Assembly: GCA_036732025.1 (NCBI GenBank)
Contig: DAINDE010000021.1
Location: forward strand, 1 to 64,000
DNA: 64,000 bases
Direction of reading: 5' to 3'
DNA from: SSSZ01 sp036732025
Lineage (GTDB): Bacteria; Pseudomonadota; Gammaproteobacteria; Burkholderiales; Rhodocyclaceae
This document shows, piece after piece, positions 8,241 to 16,010 of this stretch; positions within the stretch are counted from its first letter, which is position 1, and the number at the start of each line of letters is the position of its first letter. The translations under genes were made by a program, and so were the position numbers. A model generated the notes under the pieces. It ran no database searches. It was not told the DNA's origin and saw only the letters and a list, made by a program, of their open reading frames with translations.

Positions 8241-8981
8241 TCAATCCATGAACATACCGCCATTGACATGAATGGTCGTACCGGAGACATAGGCGGCGGC
8301 AGGTGAAGCCAGGAAGGCCACGGCGCCGGCCACATCGTCCGGCGTGCCGGCGCGGCCAAGCGGAATGGCGGCCAGCATGGCTTCCTTCTGCTTGTCGTCG
8401 AGACCATGGGTCATGTCGGTGGCGATGAAGCCGGGTGCCACGCAGTTGACAGTGATGTTGCGGCTGCCCAGCTCCCGGGCCAGAGACCGGCTCATGCCGG
8501 CGACGCCGGCCTTGGCGGCGCAGTAGTTGGCCTGCCCCGGATTGCCGGAGTGACCGACCACCGAGGTGATGTTGATGATGCGCCCCTGGCGGGCCTTCAT
8601 CATGCCGCGCATGACGGCCTTGGACAGGCGGAAGACGGCCTTCAGGTTGGTGTCGATGACGGCATCCCACTCGTCGTCCTTCATGCGCATGGCGAGGTTG
8701 TCGCGGGTGATGCCGGCGTTGTTCACCAGGATGCCGACGGCGCCGAATTCCTTTTCGATGGCGGCGATGGTGGCATCGACCTGCTCCACCTCGCGCACTT
8801 CCAGCACCAGGCCCTTGCCCCTGACCCCGGCTTCGGCGAGATAGGCCGAAATCGTACCGGCGCCGTCTTCGCTGGTGGCGGTGCCGACCACGGCGGCACC
8901 CAGCCTGCCGAGTTCGAGGGCGATAGCGCGGCCGACGCCGCGGGTGGCGCCGGTGACGAGGGCGACTTGTCCGTTCAGCAT
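8241..8981 (-). CDS. fabG: 3-oxoacyl-[ACP] reductase FabG
   Basis: NADPH-dependent short-chain dehydrogenase that reduces 3-ketoacyl-ACP. The product is 246 residues, exactly the FabG size. The cofactor motif is TGATRGVGRAIA (GxxxGxG, from residue 10), with LVNNAG, and catalytic Tyr and Lys in YCAAKAG. The C-terminus ends in the SDR pattern VSGTTIHVNGGM. The start at 8981 gives MLNGQVALVTG. It is separated from fabD by 5 bp, so the two are co-translated. Confidence 0.98.
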   Translation of the reverse strand: MLNGQVALVTGATRGVGRAIALELGRLGAAVVGTATSEDGAGTISAYLAEAGVRGKGLVLEVREVEQVDATIAAIEKEFGAVGILVNNAGITRDNLAMRMKDDEWDAVIDTNLKAVFRLSKAVMRGMMKARQGRIINITSVVGHSGNPGQANYCAAKAGVAGMSRSLARELGSRNITVNCVAPGFIATDMTHGLDDKQKEAMLAAIPLGRAGTPDDVAGAVAFLASPAAAYVSGTTIHVNGGMFMD

Positions 8982-8986
8982 GGGGC

Positions 8987-9913
8987 TCACTCCAGGTTCA
9001 GGTTGGCTTCGATGGCAGCGGCGTCGGCCAGGGCCAGGCCATTGACCCCGTCGGCGCAGCGCTTGGTGAGGCCGGCGAGAACCTTGCCCGGACCGCATTC
9101 AGCCACCAGGGTGACGCCCATGGCTGCCATCTTCTGGATGGTCTCCACCCAGCGCACGGGATTGTAGGCCTGGCGCACCAGGGCGTCCTTGATGCGAACA
9201 GGGTCGTTCTCCACCGCCACATCGACGTTATTGACCACGGGAATGTGCGGGGCCTTGAATTCCAGCTCCGCGAGGCGGGTGGCGAGCTTGTCGGCGGCGG
9301 GGCGGATCAGCGAGGAATGGAACGGCGCCGACACCGGCAGGGCCACTGCCCGCTTGGCGCCCCGGGCCTTGCAGGCCTCCATGGCGCGCTCGACGGCGCC
9401 CTTGTGGCCAGCGATGACGGTCTGGCCGGCGGCATTGAAATTGACCGGCTCGGCGACTTCACCCTGGGCGGCCTCGGCGCAGGCAGCGCGGATGCCCTCG
9501 TCGTCGAGGCCGAGGATGGCGGCCATGGCGCCGGTACCCAGAGGCACGGCTTCCTGCATGGCGGCGGCACGCAGGCGCACCAGGGGCACGGCATCGGTAA
9601 ATTCGATGACGCCGGCGGCCACCAGGGCAGCATACTCGCCCAGGCTGTGCCCGGCGACCACGGCCGGCCGGCGGCCGCCCTTCTCCAGCCACAGGCGCCA
9701 AGCGGCGATACCGGCGGTGAGCATGACCGGCTGCGTGTTGACCGTCTGGGAGAGCGTTTCCGCCGGGCCTTCAGCCACCATCCGCCACAGGTCGTCGCCA
9801 AGGGTGGCGGAGGCCTCGTCGAAGGTGGCGCGAACGACGGCGGAATCGCCGTAGGCGGCCATCATGCCGACGCTCTGGGAGCCTTGGCCGGGGAATACGA
9901 AAGCGAATGCCAT
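8987..9913 (-). CDS. fabD: Malonyl-CoA:ACP transacylase FabD
   Basis: Transfers malonyl from CoA to ACP. It has 308 residues, beginning with the FPGQGSQ motif (residues 7-13). The nucleophile is S90 in GHSLGEY, and the catalytic His lies in the PVSAPFHSSL block. It sits between fabH and fabG in the usual fab order. The start at 9913 aligns with FabD proteins (MAFAFVFPGQGSQ); longer upstream frames are not coding. Confidence 0.98.
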   Translation of the reverse strand: MAFAFVFPGQGSQSVGMMAAYGDSAVVRATFDEASATLGDDLWRMVAEGPAETLSQTVNTQPVMLTAGIAAWRLWLEKGGRRPAVVAGHSLGEYAALVAAGVIEFTDAVPLVRLRAAAMQEAVPLGTGAMAAILGLDDEGIRAACAEAAQGEVAEPVNFNAAGQTVIAGHKGAVERAMEACKARGAKRAVALPVSAPFHSSLIRPAADKLATRLAELEFKAPHIPVVNNVDVAVENDPVRIKDALVRQAYNPVRWVETIQKMAAMGVTLVAECGPGKVLAGLTKRCADGVNGLALADAAAIEANLNLE

Positions 9914-9929
9914 GGAATCAGTCTCCAAT

Positions 9930-10889
9930 TCAGAATTCGATGAGGGCCGCGCCCCAGGTGAAGCCGCCGCCGACGCCCTCCAGCAAGACCTTCTGGCCGG
10001 AGCGGATGCGCCCGTCGCGCACCGCCTCGTCCAACGCGAGCGGTACCGACGCGGCGGAAGTGTTGCCGTGGCGATCGACGGTGACGATGACGCGGTCACG
10101 GTCCACGCCCAGTTTCTTGCCGGTGGCCTCGATGATGCGGATATTGGCTTGGTGCGGAATCAACCAGTCCACGGCCGTGGTAGCGACACCTGCCGTGGCG
10201 CAGACCTCTTCCGCCACCTCGGCCAGGACGCGCACGGCAAATTTGAAGACGGCCTGGCCGTCCATACGCAGGAAGGGATCGCCGGTCACCTGCCCGCCGC
10301 AGACCTGGCCGGGGACGTTGAGAATGCCGTACTGGCTGCCGTCGGCATGCAGAGCGGTGGCCAGGATGCCCGGCTTTTCGGAGGCAGCCAGCACCACGGC
10401 GCCGGCCCCGTCGCCGAAAAGCACGCAGGTACCCCGGTCCTGCCAGTCCAGGATGCGGGAGAAGACCTCGGCGCCGATGACCAGTGCCTTCTTGTGGCTG
10501 CCGGAGGCGATGAACTTGTCGGCGATACCCAGGGCGTAGGCGAAGCCGGCACAGACCGCCTGCACGTCGAAAGCAGTGGCGCCCTTGTTGCCGAGTTGCC
10601 CCTGAATGAGACAGGCGGTGCTGGGGAAGATGAAGTCCGGGGTGGACGTGGCGACGATGATGAGATCCAACTCGTCGGCGCCGATGCCGGCCGCCGCCAG
10701 GGCCTTGCGCGCCGCTTCCAGGCCCAGCTGGCTGGAGGTGACGCCGGCCTCCGCCAGATGGCGGAAACGGATGCCGGTGCGGGTGACAATCCACTCGTCG
10801 CTGGTATCGATGCCGCGGGCGGCCAGATCGTTATTGCTGACGGGGTTGCCGGGCAGGCAACTGCCGGTTCCGATCACGCGGGCAAACAT
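9930..10889 (-). CDS. fabH: 3-oxoacyl-[ACP] synthase III (FabH)
   Basis: Initiates fatty acid synthesis by condensing acetyl-CoA with malonyl-ACP. It has 319 residues, family-typical. The catalytic triad is visible: C113 (QAVCAGF), His in IPHQANIRI and Asn in HGNTSAASV. Its ATG directly abuts the plsX stop codon, with no intergenic bases. This suggests translational coupling in the plsX-fabH-fabD-fabG-acpP-fabF unit. Confidence 0.98.
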   Translation of the reverse strand: MFARVIGTGSCLPGNPVSNNDLAARGIDTSDEWIVTRTGIRFRHLAEAGVTSSQLGLEAARKALAAAGIGADELDLIIVATSTPDFIFPSTACLIQGQLGNKGATAFDVQAVCAGFAYALGIADKFIASGSHKKALVIGAEVFSRILDWQDRGTCVLFGDGAGAVVLAASEKPGILATALHADGSQYGILNVPGQVCGGQVTGDPFLRMDGQAVFKFAVRVLAEVAEEVCATAGVATTAVDWLIPHQANIRIIEATGKKLGVDRDRVIVTVDRHGNTSAASVPLALDEAVRDGRIRSGQKVLLEGVGGGFTWGAALIEF

Positions 10890-11921
10890 TCAGGAATTCT
10901 CCTCGGCGATGGCGGGCGCCATGGGGGACATTTGCGCCAGGCGCTCGGCGATGCGCTCCAGCACGCGGTTCTCAGCCGCATCGTAGGCACGGGCGATGGC
11001 GTTGGCGTAGGCAAAACTGTCGGCGGAGCCGTGGCTCTTGACGGAAATGCCCTTGAGACCCAGCAGAATGGCGCCGTTGTAGCGCCGATGATCGACGCGC
11101 CGCTTGAAATTATTGAGTACCGGCAGCGCCACCAGGGCCGCCAGCTTGGTCAGCAGATTGCGCTTGAATTCCTGGCGCAGGAAGGAAGCCAGCATCTGGG
11201 CCAGACCTTCCGAGGTCTTCAGGGCCACGTTGCCGACGAACCCGTCGCAGACGACCACATCGGCGTCACCCTTGTAGATGCCATCGCCTTCGACATTGCC
11301 GATGAAATTGAGCCCCGATTCCCTGAGCAGCTCGGCGGCGGCTTTCACCACCTCGTTGCCCTTGATCTCTTCCTCGCCGATGTTGAGGATGCCGACCGTG
11401 GGCCGTTCCAGGTGCTCCAGGGCGGAAACCAGCATGGCGCCCATGATGCCGAACTGGAGCAGGTGCTCCGGCGCGCAATCGACATTTGCCCCCAGGTCGA
11501 GCATATGGGTACGCCCATGCATGGTCGGCAACTGGGTGCAGATGGCGGGCCGCTCGATGCCGGGCAGCATCTTCAGCACGAAGCGCGAAATGGCCATGAG
11601 GGCGCCGGTATTGCCGGCGGACACGCAGGCATCCGCCTCGCCGCTCTTGACGAGGTTGATGGCCACCCGCATGGACGAATCCTTTTTGTTGCGCAGCGCC
11701 AGCGCCGGGGATTCGTCCATCGCGACGACCTCGCTGGCGTTGACCACGCGCAGCCGGCCATCGACGCCATGGTTGCCGAGGTGGGCGCGGATCGCCTCCT
11801 CGCGTCCGACGAGGATGACCGTCGCAGCTGGATGGTCTTCCAAGAAACGGACAGCCGCCGGCACCGTCACCGACGGTCCGTGGTCGCCCCCCATGCAATC
11901 GATGGCGATGCGGATGGTCAT
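10890..11921 (-). CDS. plsX: Phosphate acyltransferase PlsX
   Basis: Makes acyl-phosphate from acyl-ACP for phospholipid synthesis; peripheral membrane enzyme. It has 343 residues with the N-terminal DCMGGDHGP and VTVPAA blocks and the SAGNTGALM motif. The ATG at 11921 matches family starts. There is no Shine-Dalgarno sequence: the ATG is preceded by GCC and a U-rich tract that closes a terminator-like hairpin. That arrangement suggests attenuation or S1-assisted initiation separating the ribosomal-protein half of the operon from the lipid half. Confidence 0.97.
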   Translation of the reverse strand: MTIRIAIDCMGGDHGPSVTVPAAVRFLEDHPAATVILVGREEAIRAHLGNHGVDGRLRVVNASEVVAMDESPALALRNKKDSSMRVAINLVKSGEADACVSAGNTGALMAISRFVLKMLPGIERPAICTQLPTMHGRTHMLDLGANVDCAPEHLLQFGIMGAMLVSALEHLERPTVGILNIGEEEIKGNEVVKAAAELLRESGLNFIGNVEGDGIYKGDADVVVCDGFVGNVALKTSEGLAQMLASFLRQEFKRNLLTKLAALVALPVLNNFKRRVDHRRYNGAILLGLKGISVKSHGSADSFAYANAIARAYDAAENRVLERIAERLAQMSPMAPAIAEENS

Positions 11922-11924
11922 GGC

Positions 11925-11963
11925 AAAAGAAAAGGCAGGCAGTCCGTCACGAACTGCCTGCCT
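11925..11963 (-). terminator. Terminator/attenuator between rpmF and plsX
   Basis: A perfect 11-bp stem (AGGCAGGCAGT with ACTGCCTGCCT, 9-nt loop) is followed on the minus strand by TTTTCTTTT, the classical form of an intrinsic terminator. The T-run ends 3 nt before the plsX ATG, leaving no room for a separate promoter. Readthrough must therefore supply the fab genes unless they also have internal promoters. Confidence 0.8.
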
Positions 11964-11975
11964 TGTCTGAAACGA

Positions 11976-12155
11976 TTACTCGCCCTTGCCCTTGAGAACC
12001 TTCTTGCCGCGGTAGAACCCGGTCGGGGAAATGTGGTGACGCAGGTGCACCTCGCCGGTGGTCGGCTCGACGGCCAGGGGCGGGTTGGTCAGGAAGTCGT
12101 GGGCGCGGTGCATGCCACGCTTGGACGGGGATTTTTTGTTCTGCTGAACGGCCAT
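11976..12155 (-). CDS. rpmF: 50S ribosomal protein L32 (RpmF)
   Basis: A 59-residue ribosomal protein. It starts MAVQQNKKSPSKRGMHRAHD and continues with the L32 signature TTGEVHLRHHISPTGFYRGK, read directly from the minus strand. This is the zinc-independent form with no cysteines. It lies between yceD and plsX as in E. coli. ATG at 12155, TAA at 11976-11978. Co-transcription with yceD links ribosome assembly to lipid synthesis. Confidence 0.98.
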   Translation of the reverse strand: MAVQQNKKSPSKRGMHRAHDFLTNPPLAVEPTTGEVHLRHHISPTGFYRGKKVLKGKGE

Positions 12156-12173
12156 GTCGTTACTCCAATAAAA

Positions 12174-12662
12174 TCAGTTCGGCTTGCCTTTCAGCGCGGC
12201 CAGGGCGGCGAAGGGGGAAACCACCTCGCCGGCCTCGGCCGCACCGGGCAGACCACATTTTTCGTGCCGTGGCGCCACCGGCAGGGCCAGAAGAATCTCG
12301 TCCTCGACGAGACCGGCCACATCCAGCGCACCCGCCACCGGCAGGAAATCCCGGGTGTCGTCCTCCAGCTCGTCCTGGGACAGTTCGGCACCTTCCGGCA
12401 CCAGTTCCAGCAGGCTATCCACCGCCAGCGGAAAACGGATGCCCTTGAGGCAGCGCTGGCAGGCAAGCGGGATTTCCCCCGACGCCGTCAGCCGCAGTTG
12501 CGGCTGGCCGCGCTCTCCCTTGAGTCCCTGCAGGCGGTACTCCACCTTCCCCGAAACCTCGGCCAGCAGGTCATGCAGGCGTTCGAGATCGGCAACGTCC
12601 AACACCCCCTCCAGGGTGCGGCCGTCCCGGGCGAATGCGAAGGCGTCCGAAACCGTCGTCAA
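12174..12662 (-). CDS. yceD: YceD family protein (DUF177)
   Basis: A 162-residue acidic protein of the YceD/DUF177 family, which is linked to 23S rRNA accumulation and nearly always sits next to rpmF. The family Cys pair appears in PLACQRCL, with a further Cys in the C-terminal PRHEKCG segment. The only usable start is TTG at 12662; no ATG or GTG exists in frame downstream of the upstream TAA. No clear SD precedes it. A promoter about 20 nt upstream gives a very short leader. Confidence 0.85.
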   Translation of the reverse strand: MTTVSDAFAFARDGRTLEGVLDVADLERLHDLLAEVSGKVEYRLQGLKGERGQPQLRLTASGEIPLACQRCLKGIRFPLAVDSLLELVPEGAELSQDELEDDTRDFLPVAGALDVAGLVEDEILLALPVAPRHEKCGLPGAAEAGEVVSPFAALAALKGKPN

Positions 12663-12689
12663 TTTGAGCTGTTGCGACTTAAACGGTGA

Positions 12690-12718
12690 ATGATATTATT
12701 TTTGGCTTACCAAGTCAA
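12690..12718 (-). promoter_or_regulatory. Sigma-70 promoter of the yceD-rpmF-plsX-fab operon
   Basis: On the minus strand TTGACT (12718-12713), a 17-bp spacer and TATCAT (12695-12690). The predicted start site is near 12683, about 20 nt before the yceD TTG. The spacing is optimal and both hexamers are near consensus. The tRNA-Asn promoter in this window has identical hexamers and spacer length. Confidence 0.7.
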
Positions 12719-12772
12719 AACAAAGTGCCGCTTCAAGAAGGCTCCGCAAGCGCTTGTTGCAGCGAAGAATTC

Positions 12773-13354
12773 ATGTCACCAAAACTGATCCTCGCCTCCA
12801 CCTCCCCGTATCGGCGCGAACTGCTGGCCCGCTTGGGCCTGCCCTTCGAAACCGCCAACCCGCGCACCGACGAAACCCCCCTCCCTGGCGAAACGCCCGA
12901 GAACACCGCGTTGCGCCTTGCCGAAGCCAAGGCCCGGGCGGTGGCTGCCGCCCATCCCGACGCCCTGATCATCGGCAGCGACCAAGTGGCGGTCGCCGAT
13001 GGCCGGGTGTTTGGCAAGCCCGGCGACCACGCCCGGGCGGTGGAGCAACTCCACTCCCTATCCGGCAAGACCGTCAATTTCTTCACCGGACTATGCCTTC
13101 TCAACGCTGCCACGGGCAATTGTCAAGTGGGCGGCGTCCCCACCCTTGTCACCTTTCGCACCCTTCAGGACGACGAAATCGAGCGCTACCTGACCCGGGA
13201 ACAGCCCTACAACTGCGCCGGCGCCGCCAAGTCCGAAGGCCTCGGCATCTCCCTCCTGCACAGCATGCGCGGCGACGACCCCAACGCCCTGGTGGGCCTG
13301 CCGCTCATCGCCCTTTGCGACATGCTGCGGGCCGAAGGGGTGGCCATCCCGTGA
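12773..13354 (+). CDS. Maf-like nucleotide pyrophosphatase (YceF type, 7-methyl-GTP)
   Basis: House-cleaning nucleotide pyrophosphatase of the Maf/HAM1 fold. It has 193 residues with the N-terminal LASTSPYRRELL motif, TDE (in PRTDETPLPGE), and the IIGSDQVA metal-binding motif. The arrangement divergent from yceD-rpmF is that of E. coli yceF, the subfamily shown to hydrolyse 7-methyl-GTP. The ATG at 12773 is chosen because the product then starts SPKLILASTSP; an upstream in-frame extension is not conserved-looking. The stop overlaps the next gene by 4 bp (GTGA). Confidence 0.93.
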   Translation: MSPKLILASTSPYRRELLARLGLPFETANPRTDETPLPGETPENTALRLAEAKARAVAAAHPDALIIGSDQVAVADGRVFGKPGDHARAVEQLHSLSGKTVNFFTGLCLLNAATGNCQVGGVPTLVTFRTLQDDEIERYLTREQPYNCAGAAKSEGLGISLLHSMRGDDPNALVGLPLIALCDMLRAEGVAIP

Positions 13355-14061
13355 GCCGCGGCACCCTCTTCCTGATTCCCGTTCCGCTAGGGCCGGCGGC
13401 CGTTACCGATGCCCTGGCGCCGCCGGTGCTGGCGGCTGTCCGACCCCTGCGCCATTTCGTGGTGGAAGGTGCCAAGAGCGCCCGCGCCTTCCTCAAGGCC
13501 GCCGGCACCGATACGCCGCTGCAGGCCCTGGATCTGCAGGAATTGAACGAGCACACCCGCCCCGACCAGGTGGTGGCCCTCCTCGCCCCCCTGCTGGATG
13601 GCCATGACGTCGGTCTCCTTTCCGAAGCCGGCTGCCCCGCCGTGGCCGACCCCGGCGCCGAGCTCGTGGCCGCCGCCCAGGCGGCGGGCGTCCGCGTCGT
13701 GCCGTTGATTGGCCCCTCTTCCCTGCTTCTGGCGCTGATGGCTTCGGGACTCAACGGGCAACGCTTCGCCTTCCACGGCTATCTACCGGCCAAGGAGGCG
13801 GAACGGCAGAAGGAATTGCGCGAACTGGAAAGCGAATCCCGCCGCCGGCGCCAGACCCAGATTTTCATCGAGACGCCCTACCGCAACCGGCAAATGCTGG
13901 AGGCCATCCTCAAGACCTGCCAGCCCGGCACACGCCTGACCCTTGCCACCGACCTGACGCTCCCCGGGGAGTCGGTCGTCACGCGCACCGTGGCGACCTG
14001 GAAAAAGCTTGCGCCGCCCGACATCGAGCGGCGCCCCACGGTCTTCCTGCTGCTGGCCTAG
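13351..14061 (+). CDS. SAM-dependent tetrapyrrole-methylase-fold protein (RsmI-like)
   Basis: A 236-residue protein of the RsmI family fold. It has an N-terminal GTLFLIPVPLG strand, the conserved LLSEAGCPAVADPGAELV motif and GPSSLLLALMASGLNGQRFAFHGYLP, followed by the arginine-rich RQKELRELE helix. RsmI itself 2'-O-methylates C1402 of 16S rRNA. This shorter paralogue group, found beside maf in betaproteobacteria, has no assigned substrate. It starts at GTG 13351, overlapping the maf stop (GTGA). It converges with sppA so tightly that both stops share the palindrome CTAG. Confidence 0.85.
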   Translation: MSRGTLFLIPVPLGPAAVTDALAPPVLAAVRPLRHFVVEGAKSARAFLKAAGTDTPLQALDLQELNEHTRPDQVVALLAPLLDGHDVGLLSEAGCPAVADPGAELVAAAQAAGVRVVPLIGPSSLLLALMASGLNGQRFAFHGYLPAKEAERQKELRELESESRRRRQTQIFIETPYRNRQMLEAILKTCQPGTRLTLATDLTLPGESVVTRTVATWKKLAPPDIERRPTVFLLLA

Positions 14062-15023
14062 CGCAGGCGCACCCCGGCGCCCTCGGATACCAGCCCGTTC
14101 CAGAAGCTGGTCGCCGCCCCGGCCCCGAGGCGCTTGGCGAAGCGCTCCGCGAAATTGTCCTTGACCGTGTAATCGACCACCTTCTCGGCCTTGATCACAT
14201 CCCGGGCCACCGACTCCACCGACCCATAGTCGTCAGCCAGGCCCAGTTCGATGCTCTGTACGCCGGTCCACATGAGGCCGGAGAACATGTCCGGCGTTTC
14301 CTTGAGGCGCTTGCCGCGGCCAGTCTTGACGACGTCGATGAACTGCTTGTGGATTTCGCCGAGTAGTCCCTGGGCGTGTGCCTTGTGCCTCGGCTCCTGG
14401 GGTGAGAAGGGATCGAGAAAACCCTTGTTCTCGCCAGCGGTGAGGAGCCGGCGCTCGACGCCGAGCTTGTCCATGGTCCCGGTAAAGCCGAAGCCGTCCA
14501 TGAGCACGCCGATGGAACCGACGATGCTGGCCTTGTTTACGTAGATCTTGTCGGCGGCGACGGCCACGTAATAGCCGCCGGAGGCGCATAGATCCTCGAC
14601 CACCGCGTAAAGGGGCTTGTCCGGGTATTTGGCCCGCAGGCGCCGGATCTCGTCATTGACCAGGCCCGCCTGCACGGGACTGCCGCCGGGACTGTTGATG
14701 CGCAGCACCACGCCGACGGAATGCTTTTCCTCGAAAGCATCCTGCAGGGCGGAAAGCAGTTTTTCGGCGCTGGCTTCGCCCCGGGGCTCGATGACACCGG
14801 TCAGGCGGATGACGGCGGTGTGCTTTTCCTCGTGGGCGGTGGTACCGCCCCAGTCCACGAAAGCCAGCAGCATCACGGCCAGGTAGGCGAATCCCAGGAA
14901 TTTGAAAAAGATGCCCCAGCGCCGCCGGCGCCGCTGCTCGTCCAGGGTGGCGAAGGCGAGTCTTTCCAGGGTCTGGCGTTCCCAGGCCGGGCCGCCGCTG
15001 TCGGGTGCTTGATGATTATCCAT
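14058..15023 (-). CDS. sppA: S49 family signal peptide peptidase SppA
   Basis: Membrane-bound serine protease that degrades cleaved signal peptides. It has 321 residues, the short single-domain SppA form. A transmembrane anchor lies at about residues 40-58 (IFFKFLGFAYLAVMLLAFV). The protease core includes LRINSPGGSP and the nucleophile Ser in EDLCASGGYYVA, with a general-base Lys in the SIVGSIGVL to VKTGRGKR region. ATG at 15023. The upstream Rieske gene overlaps its start by 8 bp. Confidence 0.93.
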   Translation of the reverse strand: MDNHQAPDSGGPAWERQTLERLAFATLDEQRRRRRWGIFFKFLGFAYLAVMLLAFVDWGGTTAHEEKHTAVIRLTGVIEPRGEASAEKLLSALQDAFEEKHSVGVVLRINSPGGSPVQAGLVNDEIRRLRAKYPDKPLYAVVEDLCASGGYYVAVAADKIYVNKASIVGSIGVLMDGFGFTGTMDKLGVERRLLTAGENKGFLDPFSPQEPRHKAHAQGLLGEIHKQFIDVVKTGRGKRLKETPDMFSGLMWTGVQSIELGLADDYGSVESVARDVIKAEKVVDYTVKDNFAERFAKRLGAGAATSFWNGLVSEGAGVRLR

Positions 15024-15375
15024 GGGGGTCTTCTTGCAACAGATAGACGAAGCCGTCACGTTCCTCGACGGGCAACGGCCTGAGGCCGACGCCCTGGCAG
15101 CGCCCGCCCAGGCAGGCTCCGCTTTCCGGGGCGTAGAGGGCGCCATGTATGGAGCATACCAAATATAGTTTGGAGTAGTCGAAGAACTCGCCGGGCTGCC
15201 AGTCCAGCTCAGCCGGCACATGGCCGCACTGGTTGAGGTAGGCATAGACCCGCCCGCGGTAGCGGATGGCGAAGGCTGGAGCCTCCCGGCCATGGCGCCA
15301 TACCGTGAAGCGGACGCCGGTCCCCGCCTCGGGCAGGTCGCTGGCGGCGCAGATCAGCCGTGGTCCTTCAGCCAT
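15016..15375 (-). CDS. Rieske [2Fe-2S] domain protein
   Basis: A 119-residue stand-alone Rieske protein with the two cluster-binding boxes C-G-H (NQCGHVPAE) and C-S-I-H (LVCSIHGALY), the C-x-H and C-x2-H pattern of Rieske ferredoxins. The partner is unknown. It overlaps both neighbours (phosphatase upstream by 22 bp, sppA downstream by 8 bp). The ATG at 15375 was chosen because it begins a plausible first beta strand. The cluster order rluC-phosphatase-Rieske-sppA is conserved in betaproteobacteria, but the functional link is not known. Confidence 0.9.
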   Translation of the reverse strand: MAEGPRLICAASDLPEAGTGVRFTVWRHGREAPAFAIRYRGRVYAYLNQCGHVPAELDWQPGEFFDYSKLYLVCSIHGALYAPESGACLGGRCQGVGLRPLPVEERDGFVYLLQEDPHG

Positions 15376-16004
15376 GCGGCGAGCTCTTCGACGGAATGGA
15401 GGCAGGCCAGTGGGTGATGCTCGAGCAGGTGGTCGTGGGGATGGGCGCCGTACGTCACCGCCAGGGCATCCACGCCGGCGTTGGCCGCCATCAGCAGGTC
15501 GTGGGAAGTATCGCCGATCATGACCGTTTCCCCGGTGGCCACGCCGAACTCGGCCATCAGCTCTTCCAGCATCTGGGGATGGGGTTTGGAAAAGCACTCG
15601 TCGGCACAGCGGGAAGCGTGGAAGCAGCCCCCCAGACCCGAGTGGCCCAGGGCCCGGTCCAGGCCAAGACGGCTCTTGCCCGTGGCCACCGCCAGCAGGT
15701 GGCCGGCCGTGTGCAGATTCCGAACCAGCGCCTCCGCCCCGGGGAAAAGGGTCAGTTGGTGGTCCGCGGAAAGGTAATGAAAGCGGTAGCGTTCCACCAT
15801 CTCCTGGTAACGCTCCGGCGACAGTTCGGGCACGGCATGGCGCATGGCGTCGGCGAGCCCCAGGCCGATGACGTGCCGGGCCCGGGCTTCGGGCGGTTCC
15901 GGCAGACCGAGATCGCGGCAGGCCGCCTGGATGGAACGGACGATGGCCGCCGCCGAATCCATCAGCGTGCCGTCCCAGTCGAAAACGATAAGGTTGTATT
16001 TCAT
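15354..16004 (-). CDS. HAD-IA family phosphatase (phosphoglycolate phosphatase-like)
   Basis: A 216-residue haloacid dehalogenase phosphatase. The nucleophile motif is FDWDGTLMDS (D9 and D11 region), motif II is in VATGKSR, motif III Lys in FSKPHPQ and the acidic motif IV is MIGDTSHDLLMA. The small helical cap resembles Gph. The substrate cannot be assigned. I use ATG at 16004 (MKYNLIVFDWDG); a TTG two codons earlier is possible. It lies 6 bp from the rluC stop. Confidence 0.88.
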   Translation of the reverse strand: MKYNLIVFDWDGTLMDSAAAIVRSIQAACRDLGLPEPPEARARHVIGLGLADAMRHAVPELSPERYQEMVERYRFHYLSADHQLTLFPGAEALVRNLHTAGHLLAVATGKSRLGLDRALGHSGLGGCFHASRCADECFSKPHPQMLEELMAEFGVATGETVMIGDTSHDLLMAANAGVDALAVTYGAHPHDHLLEHHPLACLHSVEELAAWLKDHG

Positions 16005-16010
16005 GGCCAA

